Source: Bacteroidetes bacterium HGW-Bacteroidetes-10
Lineage (GTDB): Bacteria > Bacteroidota > Bacteroidia > Bacteroidales > UBA932
NCBI GenBank assembly: GCA_002842695.1
Contig: PHDT01000002.1
Span: 1 to 64,000 of the forward strand
Direction of reading: 5' to 3'
DNA length: 64,000 bases
In this document: piece after piece, positions 1-10,205 of the stretch
Layout of the letters: each line of letters opens with the position of its first letter
Position numbering within the stretch: position 1 is the stretch's first letter
Position numbers and translations under genes: made by a program
Notes under the pieces: model-generated
Told to the model about the DNA's origin: nothing
Database searches by the model: none
What the model saw: the letters and a program-made list of their open reading frames with translations, nothing else

Positions 1-86
1 TAACAATGCTGAAAATAACGATTTCAAAGAACTTTTGTATAACCAACAACTGTCCTTAAATTTTTAGTGGACAGTCATGATAACCC

Positions 87-992
87 TTAATGAGTAAATA
101 TCCGATTATCTATTGACTGAAAGAATTTCATTGCCTGGGCTCTGGCCATTGGAATCGTACCCTTGTAATTAGACCTCCGGAGTCTGGCCGGCTTGTAATT
201 ATCAATTTTGTCAGTAATGCCGAAGTGATTAAACACTGCCTGTAGAGTGTTGTTGTACGTGTCACACAGCAAATGATTCTCCCAGGCAATTGCAATGACA
301 GAGGCTACTTTTGAAATATACAAGGAACCCTTCTGTGTGTTGAGATAGTTAAGATATTGGTAAATTCTAGAAATACTTTGACCATTATATTCACTAATAA
401 AGTAATTTGAGAACTCAAAAGAATCATTTCCGGGAGCTTTGTAGATTCCGGAATCTTCCCTCAAGATACAGTCTCTTCTTTTATCATCACATAACAATGA
501 GAATGTCATTACTTCCCTTTTCGCCATCTCCTTGTCAATTGTTGAATTCATCCTGGAGGAGTAAACTGCAGCCCATTTATATATTTCCGTGCGGAAATCA
601 CTTAATGATGCAATAAAGTCTGTACTTGAGAACTTGATGCCCTTAAATTCTTCAATCGTCTGCATTGTCTGGACCAAATGGTTAAGGTGAAGTTTAGGCT
701 GAATGAGGTCCAATGCCAGGGCAAAATCGTTCTGCTCAATTATGAATCTATAAAGCTCCTCAAAGGTCCGGGAAGAGAGCTGAACATTCACATTTTCACC
801 ATATCCATAATGTTGAGGTTTCAGATAAAAGTTAGAGATCTCTTTATCCTGATCTTCCCACTTCTCTATTAATATCACTTTTTGGGTTATATATAAGTTG
901 CAAAGGTCGTAGCAAGTTGCTACGACCTTATACAACCTGAAAACCACATTAAAAAGGTGCCAGGCATCAACTTTAGACAGACCCTCCTCCAC
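87..992 (-). CDS. hypothetical protein (accessory region)
   Basis: 301-aa ORF, no antisense competitor of similar length; no family recognised. Confidence 0.55.
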   Translation of the reverse strand: MEEGLSKVDAWHLFNVVFRLYKVVATCYDLCNLYITQKVILIEKWEDQDKEISNFYLKPQHYGYGENVNVQLSSRTFEELYRFIIEQNDFALALDLIQPKLHLNHLVQTMQTIEEFKGIKFSSTDFIASLSDFRTEIYKWAAVYSSRMNSTIDKEMAKREVMTFSLLCDDKRRDCILREDSGIYKAPGNDSFEFSNYFISEYNGQSISRIYQYLNYLNTQKGSLYISKVASVIAIAWENHLLCDTYNNTLQAVFNHFGITDKIDNYKPARLRRSNYKGTIPMARAQAMKFFQSIDNRIFTH

Positions 993-1059
993 TACGACTT
1001 AAATGTTTGAATTACGACTTTTATAAAGCCATTTTGCACATCAAAATTCATAGTAAGGA

Positions 1060-1326
1060 TTACTGAATAAAATTGATTGCACTCCATACATCTACAATAT
1101 TTTGCTTTGCCAATGCCTCATAATTACCTTTATGCTTTTCTCCCCAACATAAGGCAACAAAATATTGTAAAAGGAACTTCTTTTCGGGAGAAAGTTTCTC
1201 ATACTCTCCCTCTACAATCAAAACCGGATTATTCCCCCCCTCTTTTGAGATAGCATCACAGATAGAGGTAACAATTGAGTCAATGAGCTCCTCAGCCCAA
1301 TCAAAAAAATAAGTATTCTCTCCCAT
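1060..1326 (-). CDS. small hypothetical protein
   Basis: 88-aa ORF with balanced amino-acid composition, same strand as neighbours. Confidence 0.45.
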   Translation of the reverse strand: MGENTYFFDWAEELIDSIVTSICDAISKEGGNNPVLIVEGEYEKLSPEKKFLLQYFVALCWGEKHKGNYEALAKQNIVDVWSAINFIQ

Positions 1327-1727
1327 AGCTTTATATTTTAAAGTTCGAACAAATATAAATTAGTTCATCACTCAGAAAAATAAAATGGGGTGAAATAACT
1401 CATTGAATAAGAAAGATTTTACGAATTTAGAATTAAGAAGAAATCAAATTTTAAAAATAAACTTTTTACAAATTTTTCAAAAATGGTTTTATTTGAAGAA
1501 TTGAGAATAGTTATAGATTTTTTGAGGGGTGTATGCCTTTTCGAAAATTTCAATTAATTCTAGATTTACAGGCATCTTCAGTAATCTGGTGGGGCTGCTG
1601 GTAATATTGACTAATATGTGCCGTACAAGAAAGACATTTATTGTTTTTTAATATTTAGTCATTTAATATATTTTTTTTATCATCAAGTTGCTTCGGCTAG
1701 AGTTAATCAGATTATCCAACTTTTCCA

Positions 1728-3368
1728 CTACTGTTCATTAGAATTACTAATATTAATATTTAGTACGTCTGACCCAATTTTGGTAATACCTTGTTGGCTG
1801 CTGGCGTTTTTCTGAGTGACCCTGCTTGTCAATTGGTGATTGGTGTCTAAAGCAGGCATTTTAGAATTTATAAATTTTATTTCATTGTCGAAAACGCCTG
1901 TATCTAAAATTGCTTTGCATAACATTTCAATTACTGGTATAGAAACGCTGTTGCCCACTAATTTCATCCACCTAGCTCTGTTTAAGGGTAAAATATAATC
2001 TTTTGGAAAACCTTGAATCATACAGGCTTCTTCTTTTGTAATTCTTCTGTAATTTTCTTTTTTATAAATCTTTTCAATGAATTGCTTTTTATGATCAGCT
2101 TCGTTTTTCGCATTGATAATTTTTGTAGTTACAAAATCGTTTGTGTCACTTGCAACAAGAGTTGGAAAAATGTTTGAAGTTGGTAAAAACACTCTGTTTA
2201 TTCCATAAAGACCTGTACTAATTTTCGTGTTTTTAAAATCGTACCTTTCTTCTTTGATTGTCAAAATGCCTTGCTCAATAAGTGGAAGAATTGATTTGGT
2301 AATAGAAATTTTTCTGACTTTTAAATCTCTATTCATTTTTAATTTATCTATTACTAAAACATCGTTTTCAGATAGACTTAATAAAAGGTTTTCTTCTTCC
2401 GAAATTTCTTTAATTTTAGATTTGTTGATATTAAATGAATAATATTCTTTCTTTAAAATTTTTAGCGCAACCAATTCTTCTAGTTCATTTTCTGTTATGG
2501 TTTTGTCTAACCCTTGGAAATGTTCTAAAGACAAAGGATTTCCGTCTAAATCACCATAAGCACTTTTTCGTCTGTTTTTGAGTAATAAATAACAGATTTT
2601 CTTTTGTCTTTCAGTTGTATCTAAAATATCCCAAGAATGAATGGTTGTATGTCCATTTCGTAAGTCATTGAAAAGGAAATAATCGTTCAACCCATTGCTG
2701 GTTGATAAACTCATACTTTTTGGGGTAATGGATTCACCAAATAAATCTCTTGGCATTTCATTATCTGTTTCAATAAATTTTCCAATGAAGTCAGATAAAA
2801 TGTCTGCCAACTTTATCTTTTGTTCAATTGGTTTTGGGATTTTAAATTTGTCTGCAAATTTTTTATCTCGAAAGCCAATAATATAAATTCTAATTCTATT
2901 TTGAGGGACACCATAGTCGAATGAATTTAAAACATAGTAATTAGCAAAATAACCTGCTTCTTTTATTCTATCTAAAATGTAAATTAATGCTTTTTTATTT
3001 CTTGGGTCAACCAACCCTTTTACGTTTTCAAAAATAAATGCATCTGGTTTAGATTGATTTAAAAGAAATATAGTGTCATTCCAAAGTTGCCCTCTGTCAT
3101 CATCAAAACCTAAATTTCTTCCAGCTATTGACCAACTTTGACAAGGAACACCTGCCGTCAAGATATTATGTTTCGGCAATTCCTTAATTTTAGTAATATC
3201 TCCTAAATTTTTTTCGATAGATTCGTTTGAGTTTGCACAATAAGCAGTTACAGCATCTTTACTGATTTCGCTAAAATGTAAACACTCTCCACCGTTTTTT
3301 TCGAGTGCGATTCTGAAACCACCAATACCTGAAAACAGATCAATAAATGTAAATTTTGCTTTTTCCAT
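1728..3368 (-). CDS. DNA (cytosine-5-)-methyltransferase of a type II R-M system
   Basis: m5C MTase motifs: FIDLFSGIGGF (I), GVPCQSWSIAG (IV, PCQ), FENVKGL (VI, ENV), QNRIRIYIIG (VIII), LVGNSVSIPV (X). Confidence 0.95.
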   Translation of the reverse strand: MEKAKFTFIDLFSGIGGFRIALEKNGGECLHFSEISKDAVTAYCANSNESIEKNLGDITKIKELPKHNILTAGVPCQSWSIAGRNLGFDDDRGQLWNDTIFLLNQSKPDAFIFENVKGLVDPRNKKALIYILDRIKEAGYFANYYVLNSFDYGVPQNRIRIYIIGFRDKKFADKFKIPKPIEQKIKLADILSDFIGKFIETDNEMPRDLFGESITPKSMSLSTSNGLNDYFLFNDLRNGHTTIHSWDILDTTERQKKICYLLLKNRRKSAYGDLDGNPLSLEHFQGLDKTITENELEELVALKILKKEYYSFNINKSKIKEISEEENLLLSLSENDVLVIDKLKMNRDLKVRKISITKSILPLIEQGILTIKEERYDFKNTKISTGLYGINRVFLPTSNIFPTLVASDTNDFVTTKIINAKNEADHKKQFIEKIYKKENYRRITKEEACMIQGFPKDYILPLNRARWMKLVGNSVSIPVIEMLCKAILDTGVFDNEIKFINSKMPALDTNHQLTSRVTQKNASSQQGITKIGSDVLNINISNSNEQ

Positions 3369-3373
3369 GTTTC

Positions 3374-4210
3374 CTATTTAAGTGGTGATTCATCAAAGTT
3401 TTGTGGTGGGTCAATTTCTAAAAACTCTTTGTAAATGCGTTCTCTATATCCTTTTCCGAGTTTGTTTACTTCGGAAATAAAAGTTTTATAAGTTCCTTCT
3501 CCACCAATCAAATCCCAAAACTCGTTTCCAATTAATACAGATTCGTCTTCGTGCATATTGAACCAGCGCATTGGAAAAGTCCACTTATAGTCCTTTTTCT
3601 TTCCATAAGGATTGTAAGCAAGTGCATAATAAGCATAGTCTACTTGCTTTGGATTCATTGCCAAAAGTTTCAACATTTTTTCTTTGCTTACTTTTGTTTG
3701 GTCACTATTTGGTAACGGTGCTTTGATTTCAAACGCATATTTCGTGTTAGTTTCCTTGTTATAAATGAAAATATCACATGTTACACTGACAGGGATAGGT
3801 TTTCCTCCACCTTTAAGTATGTAGTCTAGTTCTTCTTTCCAATTTGGTTTTACTCTCAGTTGGCCTTTTGGATTATGCTCAAGTCTGTTTAAAACTTCTT
3901 GAATTCGTCTTAAACTTTCACTTCCAACTGTTCCATATATGCTATGTCCTAATGAGCAATTTCCGTGTGCTTCAATTGCAACAACTTGTGCTAATTTTTC
4001 CCAAACACCACCAAATGGTGTTACAAATCTTCTCTCAAAATGTGAACCTTTGAAAATTTCGTCAGGTACTAATGCTGCATAAAGTGGTTTTGAAGAATGG
4101 TGTGCTTCTTTTATAAATGGGTCGTTTATGAGTACATTATTCATTACCCTGTCCATCATAGTAGAAACTACTGTTTTTATGGCTTCTGCAACTCGCTTTT
4201 CCTTACTCAT
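3374..4210 (-). CDS. type II restriction endonuclease, TdeIII-like
   Basis: Adjacent to MTase (5-nt gap); PDEIFKGSHFERRFVTPFG, RRIQEVLNRLEH and PD-(D/E)xK-like CDIFIYNKETNTKYAFEIKAPLPNSDQTK resemble the TdeIII family. Confidence 0.75.
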   Translation of the reverse strand: MSKEKRVAEAIKTVVSTMMDRVMNNVLINDPFIKEAHHSSKPLYAALVPDEIFKGSHFERRFVTPFGGVWEKLAQVVAIEAHGNCSLGHSIYGTVGSESLRRIQEVLNRLEHNPKGQLRVKPNWKEELDYILKGGGKPIPVSVTCDIFIYNKETNTKYAFEIKAPLPNSDQTKVSKEKMLKLLAMNPKQVDYAYYALAYNPYGKKKDYKWTFPMRWFNMHEDESVLIGNEFWDLIGGEGTYKTFISEVNKLGKGYRERIYKEFLEIDPPQNFDESPLK

Positions 4211-4464
4211 ATTTTATCTATTTTTCAATCTACAAATTTACAAAAATTATCTAGGAGTTTTTGGATTAATGATATATTTGGAATCTCGCTATGCATGTAG
4301 GCAACTTGTTCATATGTGTATAAAAGTTAAGTTTAGCTCCTAAAATATTGCTGGCTAACCAAACCTTTGTGAGGGTTTATTATTGTGGTATAGATTTAAT
4401 TATTTTTATTTCTTCACAGTCCATTTTTATCCTGAACTGGCAAGGCAAACTGTATAACTAAATC

Positions 4465-4800
4465 ACAGGCATATTTAATAAATAGTTAAACTTCTCTTTC
4501 AAATAACTAAAAACACAGATTTGAGTCAGTCATACTCACTCCGCTCCACAAGCTCCGCTCCATTCGAATCACTGACTCAACTTCCACTAATAGATTGTTA
4601 TCTTCTATTACGCCCACACTATATTTTTGACAGCATACTCTTTACTCTCCAGAATTAACTAGCGGTATTGGCATCGCTTAGGAACTGGTAAAATAAAACA
4701 CACGCTAGTTATGAGGCTTTATCTGGCAAAAAATAATCATATTCCACATATTCTTTTTCTAAGTCCTTTTCCTTGCATGTGACCATTTCCCCTAATCTCA
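4465..4800. repeat. left copy of degenerate ~300-bp direct repeat (core 36 bp identical, 4541-4576)
   Basis: ccgctccacaagctccgctccattcgaatcactgac is identical to 11250-11285; flanking sequence aligns with gaps on both sides. Confidence 0.7.
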
Positions 4801-5281
4801 GTTAATAGTTCATGCTCCGCTTTATATTGTCTCTTTGATTATTAGCAGAAGGAATCAGCATTTATATTTTCCCAGTTGTTACCTATTCTGAGCATAATTC
4901 TTCATTCAATTATATATTCACAGGAAGAAACCGGAAAACAATAACATTAGAAGACTATATAGCTATCTGCATCTTTTGTTTATATCTTCTTTCTTGTCCG
5001 GGATAGACAAGAAAACATGAAAAGGTAAAACTTCAGAGAAATATAATTTTAAGTGAAATGAAAGCCGCAAATAAAGTACCTAAATAACGCTACTAGGGAT
5101 TGACTGCCAGCATTGGCCTATAAAATATTAAATATAAAACTACAAAACTGAAAATGTTGATAAGTTCATAGCGCAACTGTTTGTTCTGCAATTAAACATG
5201 GACTTCAAGTCGGGAGGTAAATGCCATTTGAATGCATTATATCGGCGTATGTATTTATTTGATTATCATTAGTTCTAAACA

Positions 5282-8200
5282 TTACCGTTTTAATTCCCAT
5301 TTTTGAAAATCATTTTCCAGAAATTCAAATTTCTTCTCAAATAAACTTGCAAGGCGAGCATTTGCTGTAGCAAAGAAAATCTGTCTTTCTTCCTTTAAAA
5401 TAAAAAAACGTAAATAATCAAGGAAGGAAAGTGCATTTAGATCATCAATATGTGACATTGGGTCGTCAAAAATCATAAGGTTAGGGCCATTCTTCAATTG
5501 CCTGTTCAAGCTGATAAAGATAGATAATGCAAGGGCTGCTCGCTGCCCTGTGCTTATTTCATTAACCTTATGCCATTTATCATTATCCTTAATCAAAAAA
5601 AGTTGCTTATCTTGAAATACTAGCGATTTGAACTCTCTAGGTGAGTGGATAGTTTTAAAAACATCAACTATTTCTTTCAAATTATTCTCAAAGAAACTAT
5701 CTAATTGCTCAGTTCCATCGGACTGCCTGAGTGATTGGAGGGCTTCAAAACCCTCTTTAATCCTTTTAAATTTTTCGATGTTATTATCCAAAAAAGTCTG
5801 TGATTGAAGTTTTAGTCTTTTTGCTTGATTTAATTCGTATTGATTTTTTTGCTCCGCTTTAAGAGATGCTAGGTTTTTTTGCAAAACCGATAAACGGAGG
5901 TCAATTTCTGAAACTTGTTCGTCAATTTGTACTTCAATCACTTGGATAAGTTGATTAAAATAGTATTCAATATCGGTAATACTTCGTTTTTCTCTGACAA
6001 GAATGGAAATTAGTTCATCCAAAGTATAGGATTTGTCCTCCTCGAGCCCTATTGATTTTTTAAAATTAGCATTAAGTTTAAATTTTATTTCTTGTATTAT
6101 ATCAAGCTGTTCTTTAAGTTGAACATTCTTGGAATTTAACTCTGCAAACTTGTCCTCAAATAATTTCTTATTATCAAACGCCAATATAAATTCCGGCCCT
6201 ATGTCCGTAATAAGTTTATTACTAATATAAGAGAATTCATCTTCTGTAATGTTAAAGGACTCGATAGTTTGTTGGAAAGCCTCATACTCCTGCTTTCTCT
6301 TATTGAAATTACTTTCTTCTTCTTTGAACTTCGAAATATCCTGAACGATTTTAGCAAGCGTTATGTCATTGAAATCGCTGATAAAAGTATTTTCATAAAC
6401 AGCCATAATCGTTGACAGATCATTCAGAATCATCGTAAACTTCGCTACTTTCTCTTTTGCTGCCTGCTGTTTTTGATGAAGCTCATCTATTTTATCCTGG
6501 TTTTTCTTGGAATTGCTTAGAATTACTTCTTTAATTCTTTTTTGCAAATCCAAATGTTCAAATGGTGATTGACACAAGGGGCATGAATCGGCATCAGGAG
6601 ACAGTGTTAAGTATTCTTTTCCTAATAGTTTTATTTCATTAATTACCTTTTCTGTATTACTTAAATGTGAAAGTAGGTTTTTCAATTCTGTTTCCGAATT
6701 ATCCAGTTCAGATTTGGCTGCGGCCAGATTAGCCCGGTTCCTAGCTATGACTTTGTTAATATCTTCTTCCGTGGAGTAAGTCTGAATAGCTACACTTCCA
6801 AGCCCCCTGTTCATTGTCTTTATCCTTCGTAAGGTTCCTTCAATGTCCAATTTTCGTTTATTAAAACCTTTTACCTCAAATAGCCTCGGGTCCGTAAAGT
6901 ATTTATTAACTGATTCCAGAAGGCTAGCTTTAGTAGCAATCGAATTTATCGACTGTTCAAGCTTGGAAATGTCTTTAGCTATTATCTCAAGGTTTTCTTT
7001 ATACTCATTAAAAGAAATTTCCTTTTGAGAAAGTTCCGTTTTAGCTTTCTCCAATTCTTTCAGATTGGCAAAGGAAGGTATTTTTGATGTCAAGATTTTT
7101 TCAGTCAGTGCTTTTACCTGGTTAATCAACGACTCTGTTTCTCCAGAGATTTTTTCAGGATTGAGGTCTTTATTTTTAAAGTGCAATGCTTTAATATTGT
7201 CTGCAATAATTCTACTTAGAGCATTGAGTGTTTCTGATTTGTCTAACCTTAATATTAGCTGATCAGCATTTTTAATTGTTTCCCTTGCTTCAAGTATGTC
7301 CTTGTTTAACGAGTTATAGTATGGCTTTATCCTGTCGTAAAAACCGTTAATCCTTTCTGAAATATAATTGAATTCAGTTCCAAGGATAATATTGGAAAGT
7401 GCTTGTTTTACCTCATCTTCACTATTACTCTTGGCAAGTTCATTTGCTGCATCCGTATTAAAGAAATTGAATCGATTAAAAGAAGTATAGATGTAATTGT
7501 CTTTTGCATAATTGTTACTGTACCAGTAAGCATCACGTAGCCTGTATTTTGAATTATCATTGGGCGTACAATACTCTGTCAACCGTGAATTATTTATTAT
7601 TGCTTCAATACAATTGTCTGGTTCTTTATTATCTGAATTTCTATACGTTCTTCCACAGGCCACTAATTCGAGTGCTTCAAGCAAACATGTCTTGCCAACG
7701 CCGTTTATTCCTTTAAATAGGTTAACCTTACCAAAGTGGAAAACTCGGGGTTCTTTAGGGTGTTCTCGGTAAGTATTTTTCAACGTTATCTGATTGATAA
7801 AATTTATCTTCATGTTGTCCTTCGCATCGCTGGTGGACTCTATACTAGTATTTATATTTGTCTGGTTGTTGATAAACCGTTCAACTGCTTCTGTGTATTT
7901 AGCTTTTGAATACACTTCCTGGAGATCCACTTTTTTGAGTGTTTCTTTCAGCTGCAAAACAATGTTGGATGACACTACCGTATCGGATTTATCCAGTCTG
8001 AAAAAATCCTCGAATTGAGACTCTGTAAAAACATATTTTCGAGCATACTTATCATTACGTTCAATTTTCTCCTTGGCTTCCGGATTAACTGTGTCCTGAA
8101 GGAGTAAAAGGTAAAGGTTCCATTGAAGATTTCCAGTATGATTATAATATTCATCTGCCAGCAGTTTTTCCTGGTATTCATTAAATGTTTCAACGCAAAC

Positions 8201-8344
8201 CTCGCCACTTAAATCTAGGTAATAAATACCCGCCTGTTTTCCAGATATTTTCAATTCTCCCCTGTACAAATCCGTCTTTTCTGATATTGGATTTATATCA
8301 GGGAAGATATTCCTGGCTAGATCAATTATTTTTTCTTTATCCAT
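5282..8344 (-). CDS. SMC/Rad50/RecN-like ATPase with zinc-hook motif and N-terminal accessory domain
   Basis: Walker A GINGVGKTCLLEAL; signature STGQRAALALSIF; Walker B NLMIFDDPMSHID; coiled coil with central CPLCQSPF. Confidence 0.88.
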   Translation of the reverse strand: MDKEKIIDLARNIFPDINPISEKTDLYRGELKISGKQAGIYYLDLSGEVCVETFNEYQEKLLADEYYNHTGNLQWNLYLLLLQDTVNPEAKEKIERNDKYARKYVFTESQFEDFFRLDKSDTVVSSNIVLQLKETLKKVDLQEVYSKAKYTEAVERFINNQTNINTSIESTSDAKDNMKINFINQITLKNTYREHPKEPRVFHFGKVNLFKGINGVGKTCLLEALELVACGRTYRNSDNKEPDNCIEAIINNSRLTEYCTPNDNSKYRLRDAYWYSNNYAKDNYIYTSFNRFNFFNTDAANELAKSNSEDEVKQALSNIILGTEFNYISERINGFYDRIKPYYNSLNKDILEARETIKNADQLILRLDKSETLNALSRIIADNIKALHFKNKDLNPEKISGETESLINQVKALTEKILTSKIPSFANLKELEKAKTELSQKEISFNEYKENLEIIAKDISKLEQSINSIATKASLLESVNKYFTDPRLFEVKGFNKRKLDIEGTLRRIKTMNRGLGSVAIQTYSTEEDINKVIARNRANLAAAKSELDNSETELKNLLSHLSNTEKVINEIKLLGKEYLTLSPDADSCPLCQSPFEHLDLQKRIKEVILSNSKKNQDKIDELHQKQQAAKEKVAKFTMILNDLSTIMAVYENTFISDFNDITLAKIVQDISKFKEEESNFNKRKQEYEAFQQTIESFNITEDEFSYISNKLITDIGPEFILAFDNKKLFEDKFAELNSKNVQLKEQLDIIQEIKFKLNANFKKSIGLEEDKSYTLDELISILVREKRSITDIEYYFNQLIQVIEVQIDEQVSEIDLRLSVLQKNLASLKAEQKNQYELNQAKRLKLQSQTFLDNNIEKFKRIKEGFEALQSLRQSDGTEQLDSFFENNLKEIVDVFKTIHSPREFKSLVFQDKQLFLIKDNDKWHKVNEISTGQRAALALSIFISLNRQLKNGPNLMIFDDPMSHIDDLNALSFLDYLRFFILKEERQIFFATANARLASLFEKKFEFLENDFQKWELKR

Positions 8345-8351
8345 GAGTTTA

Positions 8352-10094
8352 TTATTTCAAAAATGTGGGACCTTCAAAATCGCTAGTTACAGCTATATTT
8401 CCGGCATTAAGGTCATATTTAGATAAAATGGTATTGCCGCGTTTATAAAAAACAACAACCCGCCTCTTATGGTTATTATCCTTGTCAAACATCGCTTGTA
8501 AAAAATCAAATGTTTTCTCAATTACTCCATCCGGCATAGTACCTATAAAACAAATAGTCGCAATTCGCCTTTCCCCAGTAATGGTCAGGACATTGAATTT
8601 GTAGTTATCTGCATTTGAATCTGCATTATATCCAATAACAAGCTCATCTGTTTTCAAATCTGCGATACTATCAGGATATACATCTTTATCTGGAAGTACA
8701 TAATCGTTTAATACAGCTATTGTGTCAATATAATTGGATCGTTGCGCAAGGCTATCGGGGTATGTATCTTCCGTAAACGTGATACGGCGGTTCACCTCTG
8801 AATCTTCATTAATCTTTATGGAAAATATATTAGGAATGTTACTCCAGGTACTCCCTAACTCCTTATCTATTTTTCCGGATGTCAGACAGACAAGCTTTTC
8901 CTTTTCTAGAATGCAATTTTGATGGGTAATCAAAAAATTACATGTACATCCGACCCCTGTCAAATAGTTAACATGTTGATCAGAAATTTCATTAGGTAGC
9001 GTTTCAATGGCATTTCGAGCAGCATTAAAATCACAAGTTTCAAGAAGCTCCGGCCCTTCGCGCCGAATTTGCTGATTCAATGCATATATAATATCAACAG
9101 GAGGTATCGCCACATGAAAAACAGTAGGAGTGCTATTTAATAAGAACGCATGTTTTTTTATTCCATAAAAGAAGTAATACATGCCACGCATGTGATTTTT
9201 CTTTATCCTGGCCGGAGATAAATCTATTTCTTCAGATTGAATGTAAAACCCGCTTCTAGAGGTTTTATACTTCATAAAATCAGCGTCACCTATTTTTGAC
9301 TTGTTGTTCCAGTTTAGCGAGATAATCTCTTTTTTTGAAAACCGAAATACAAATTTTCTAAAGTCAGTAAAATTTTGGTGAGTAGGATCAGGATTAAGTT
9401 GAGGATTATAAATAAGGAAAGGACAATCTATCCATCCTTGAATAGCTTGTTGATTTTGTTGCATGGCTTCGGGAAAGTTCATGGCCTCCGAGCAAATGAG
9501 GGAAAAAAATGAAATCGAATCCGGGCAGTTCCTCAAAATATAAATCTGATTTCCCTGGATTAGATTGTCTCTCTCTACAATCCCTCCGCCCCATATTCCC
9601 ATGTGAATAGTCTTAAACTGTAATAAAACTATTAGCTTCTCATGGCCGCAATGTATTCCTCGGAATAAATAAATCAAAGGATCAACATAATTGTGTTGAT
9701 TTTCAAGAACGGAGGTATCAAAGTGAACATAAATATTTTCTGTATTGTGGTTAGTCTGCAGGGCTTTCAACTGTTGTTTGGTCATTGACTCACAACCGAT
9801 TGCCCACAGTTTTTCAGCCGCTGGCCATTTATGAGGATGGCTGATTATATCTTCAATTACTATTAATGGACATGAGTATTCAGGAGTAAGTGTCAGGTCA
9901 CACCTGGTCAACCGTGACTTTTCAAAAAACAGTTCAAATTCAGTATTAACATTATTGCGGTTACCGATTCGAGTATTGTCAGCGTAAATCAATCCTTCAT
10001 GCTGGTACAAGAGAACGGAGTGACGTTGGGAAATTCGTCTTAGTATTGATAAATCTATTTTGATTTCAAGATCGCCGATTGGTAAAAAATTCAT
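8352..10094 (-). CDS. nitrilase-superfamily-like protein, operonic partner of the ATPase
   Basis: 580 aa; candidate Glu (DLTLTPEYSCP), Lys (LLQFKTIHMG) and Cys (FSLICSEAMNFPEAM) in nitrilase order; 7-nt gap to the ATPase gene. Confidence 0.6.
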   Translation of the reverse strand: MNFLPIGDLEIKIDLSILRRISQRHSVLLYQHEGLIYADNTRIGNRNNVNTEFELFFEKSRLTRCDLTLTPEYSCPLIVIEDIISHPHKWPAAEKLWAIGCESMTKQQLKALQTNHNTENIYVHFDTSVLENQHNYVDPLIYLFRGIHCGHEKLIVLLQFKTIHMGIWGGGIVERDNLIQGNQIYILRNCPDSISFFSLICSEAMNFPEAMQQNQQAIQGWIDCPFLIYNPQLNPDPTHQNFTDFRKFVFRFSKKEIISLNWNNKSKIGDADFMKYKTSRSGFYIQSEEIDLSPARIKKNHMRGMYYFFYGIKKHAFLLNSTPTVFHVAIPPVDIIYALNQQIRREGPELLETCDFNAARNAIETLPNEISDQHVNYLTGVGCTCNFLITHQNCILEKEKLVCLTSGKIDKELGSTWSNIPNIFSIKINEDSEVNRRITFTEDTYPDSLAQRSNYIDTIAVLNDYVLPDKDVYPDSIADLKTDELVIGYNADSNADNYKFNVLTITGERRIATICFIGTMPDGVIEKTFDFLQAMFDKDNNHKRRVVVFYKRGNTILSKYDLNAGNIAVTSDFEGPTFLK

Positions 10095-10205
10095 TTATTG
10101 AAGCTATAATTTTAGGTGATATTTTGAATTCGTGAGTTTTTTAAAAAAATTACCGCCAAAGTTCGTGAGTATGCTCAGTGTCAGATCCATTCTGCATAAT
10201 AGCAG

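Noticed and set aside
1330-1727. Possible third copy of the flanking repeat left of the R-M genes
   Set aside because: Searched by eye for the 36-bp core and the gctccgctcc motif; not found.
4521-4581. Integron attC site
   Set aside because: Repeat contains RYYYAAC-like strings (ACTCAAC, ACCTAAC) and palindromic ends, but no matching GTTRRRY partner and no integron integrase in the window.
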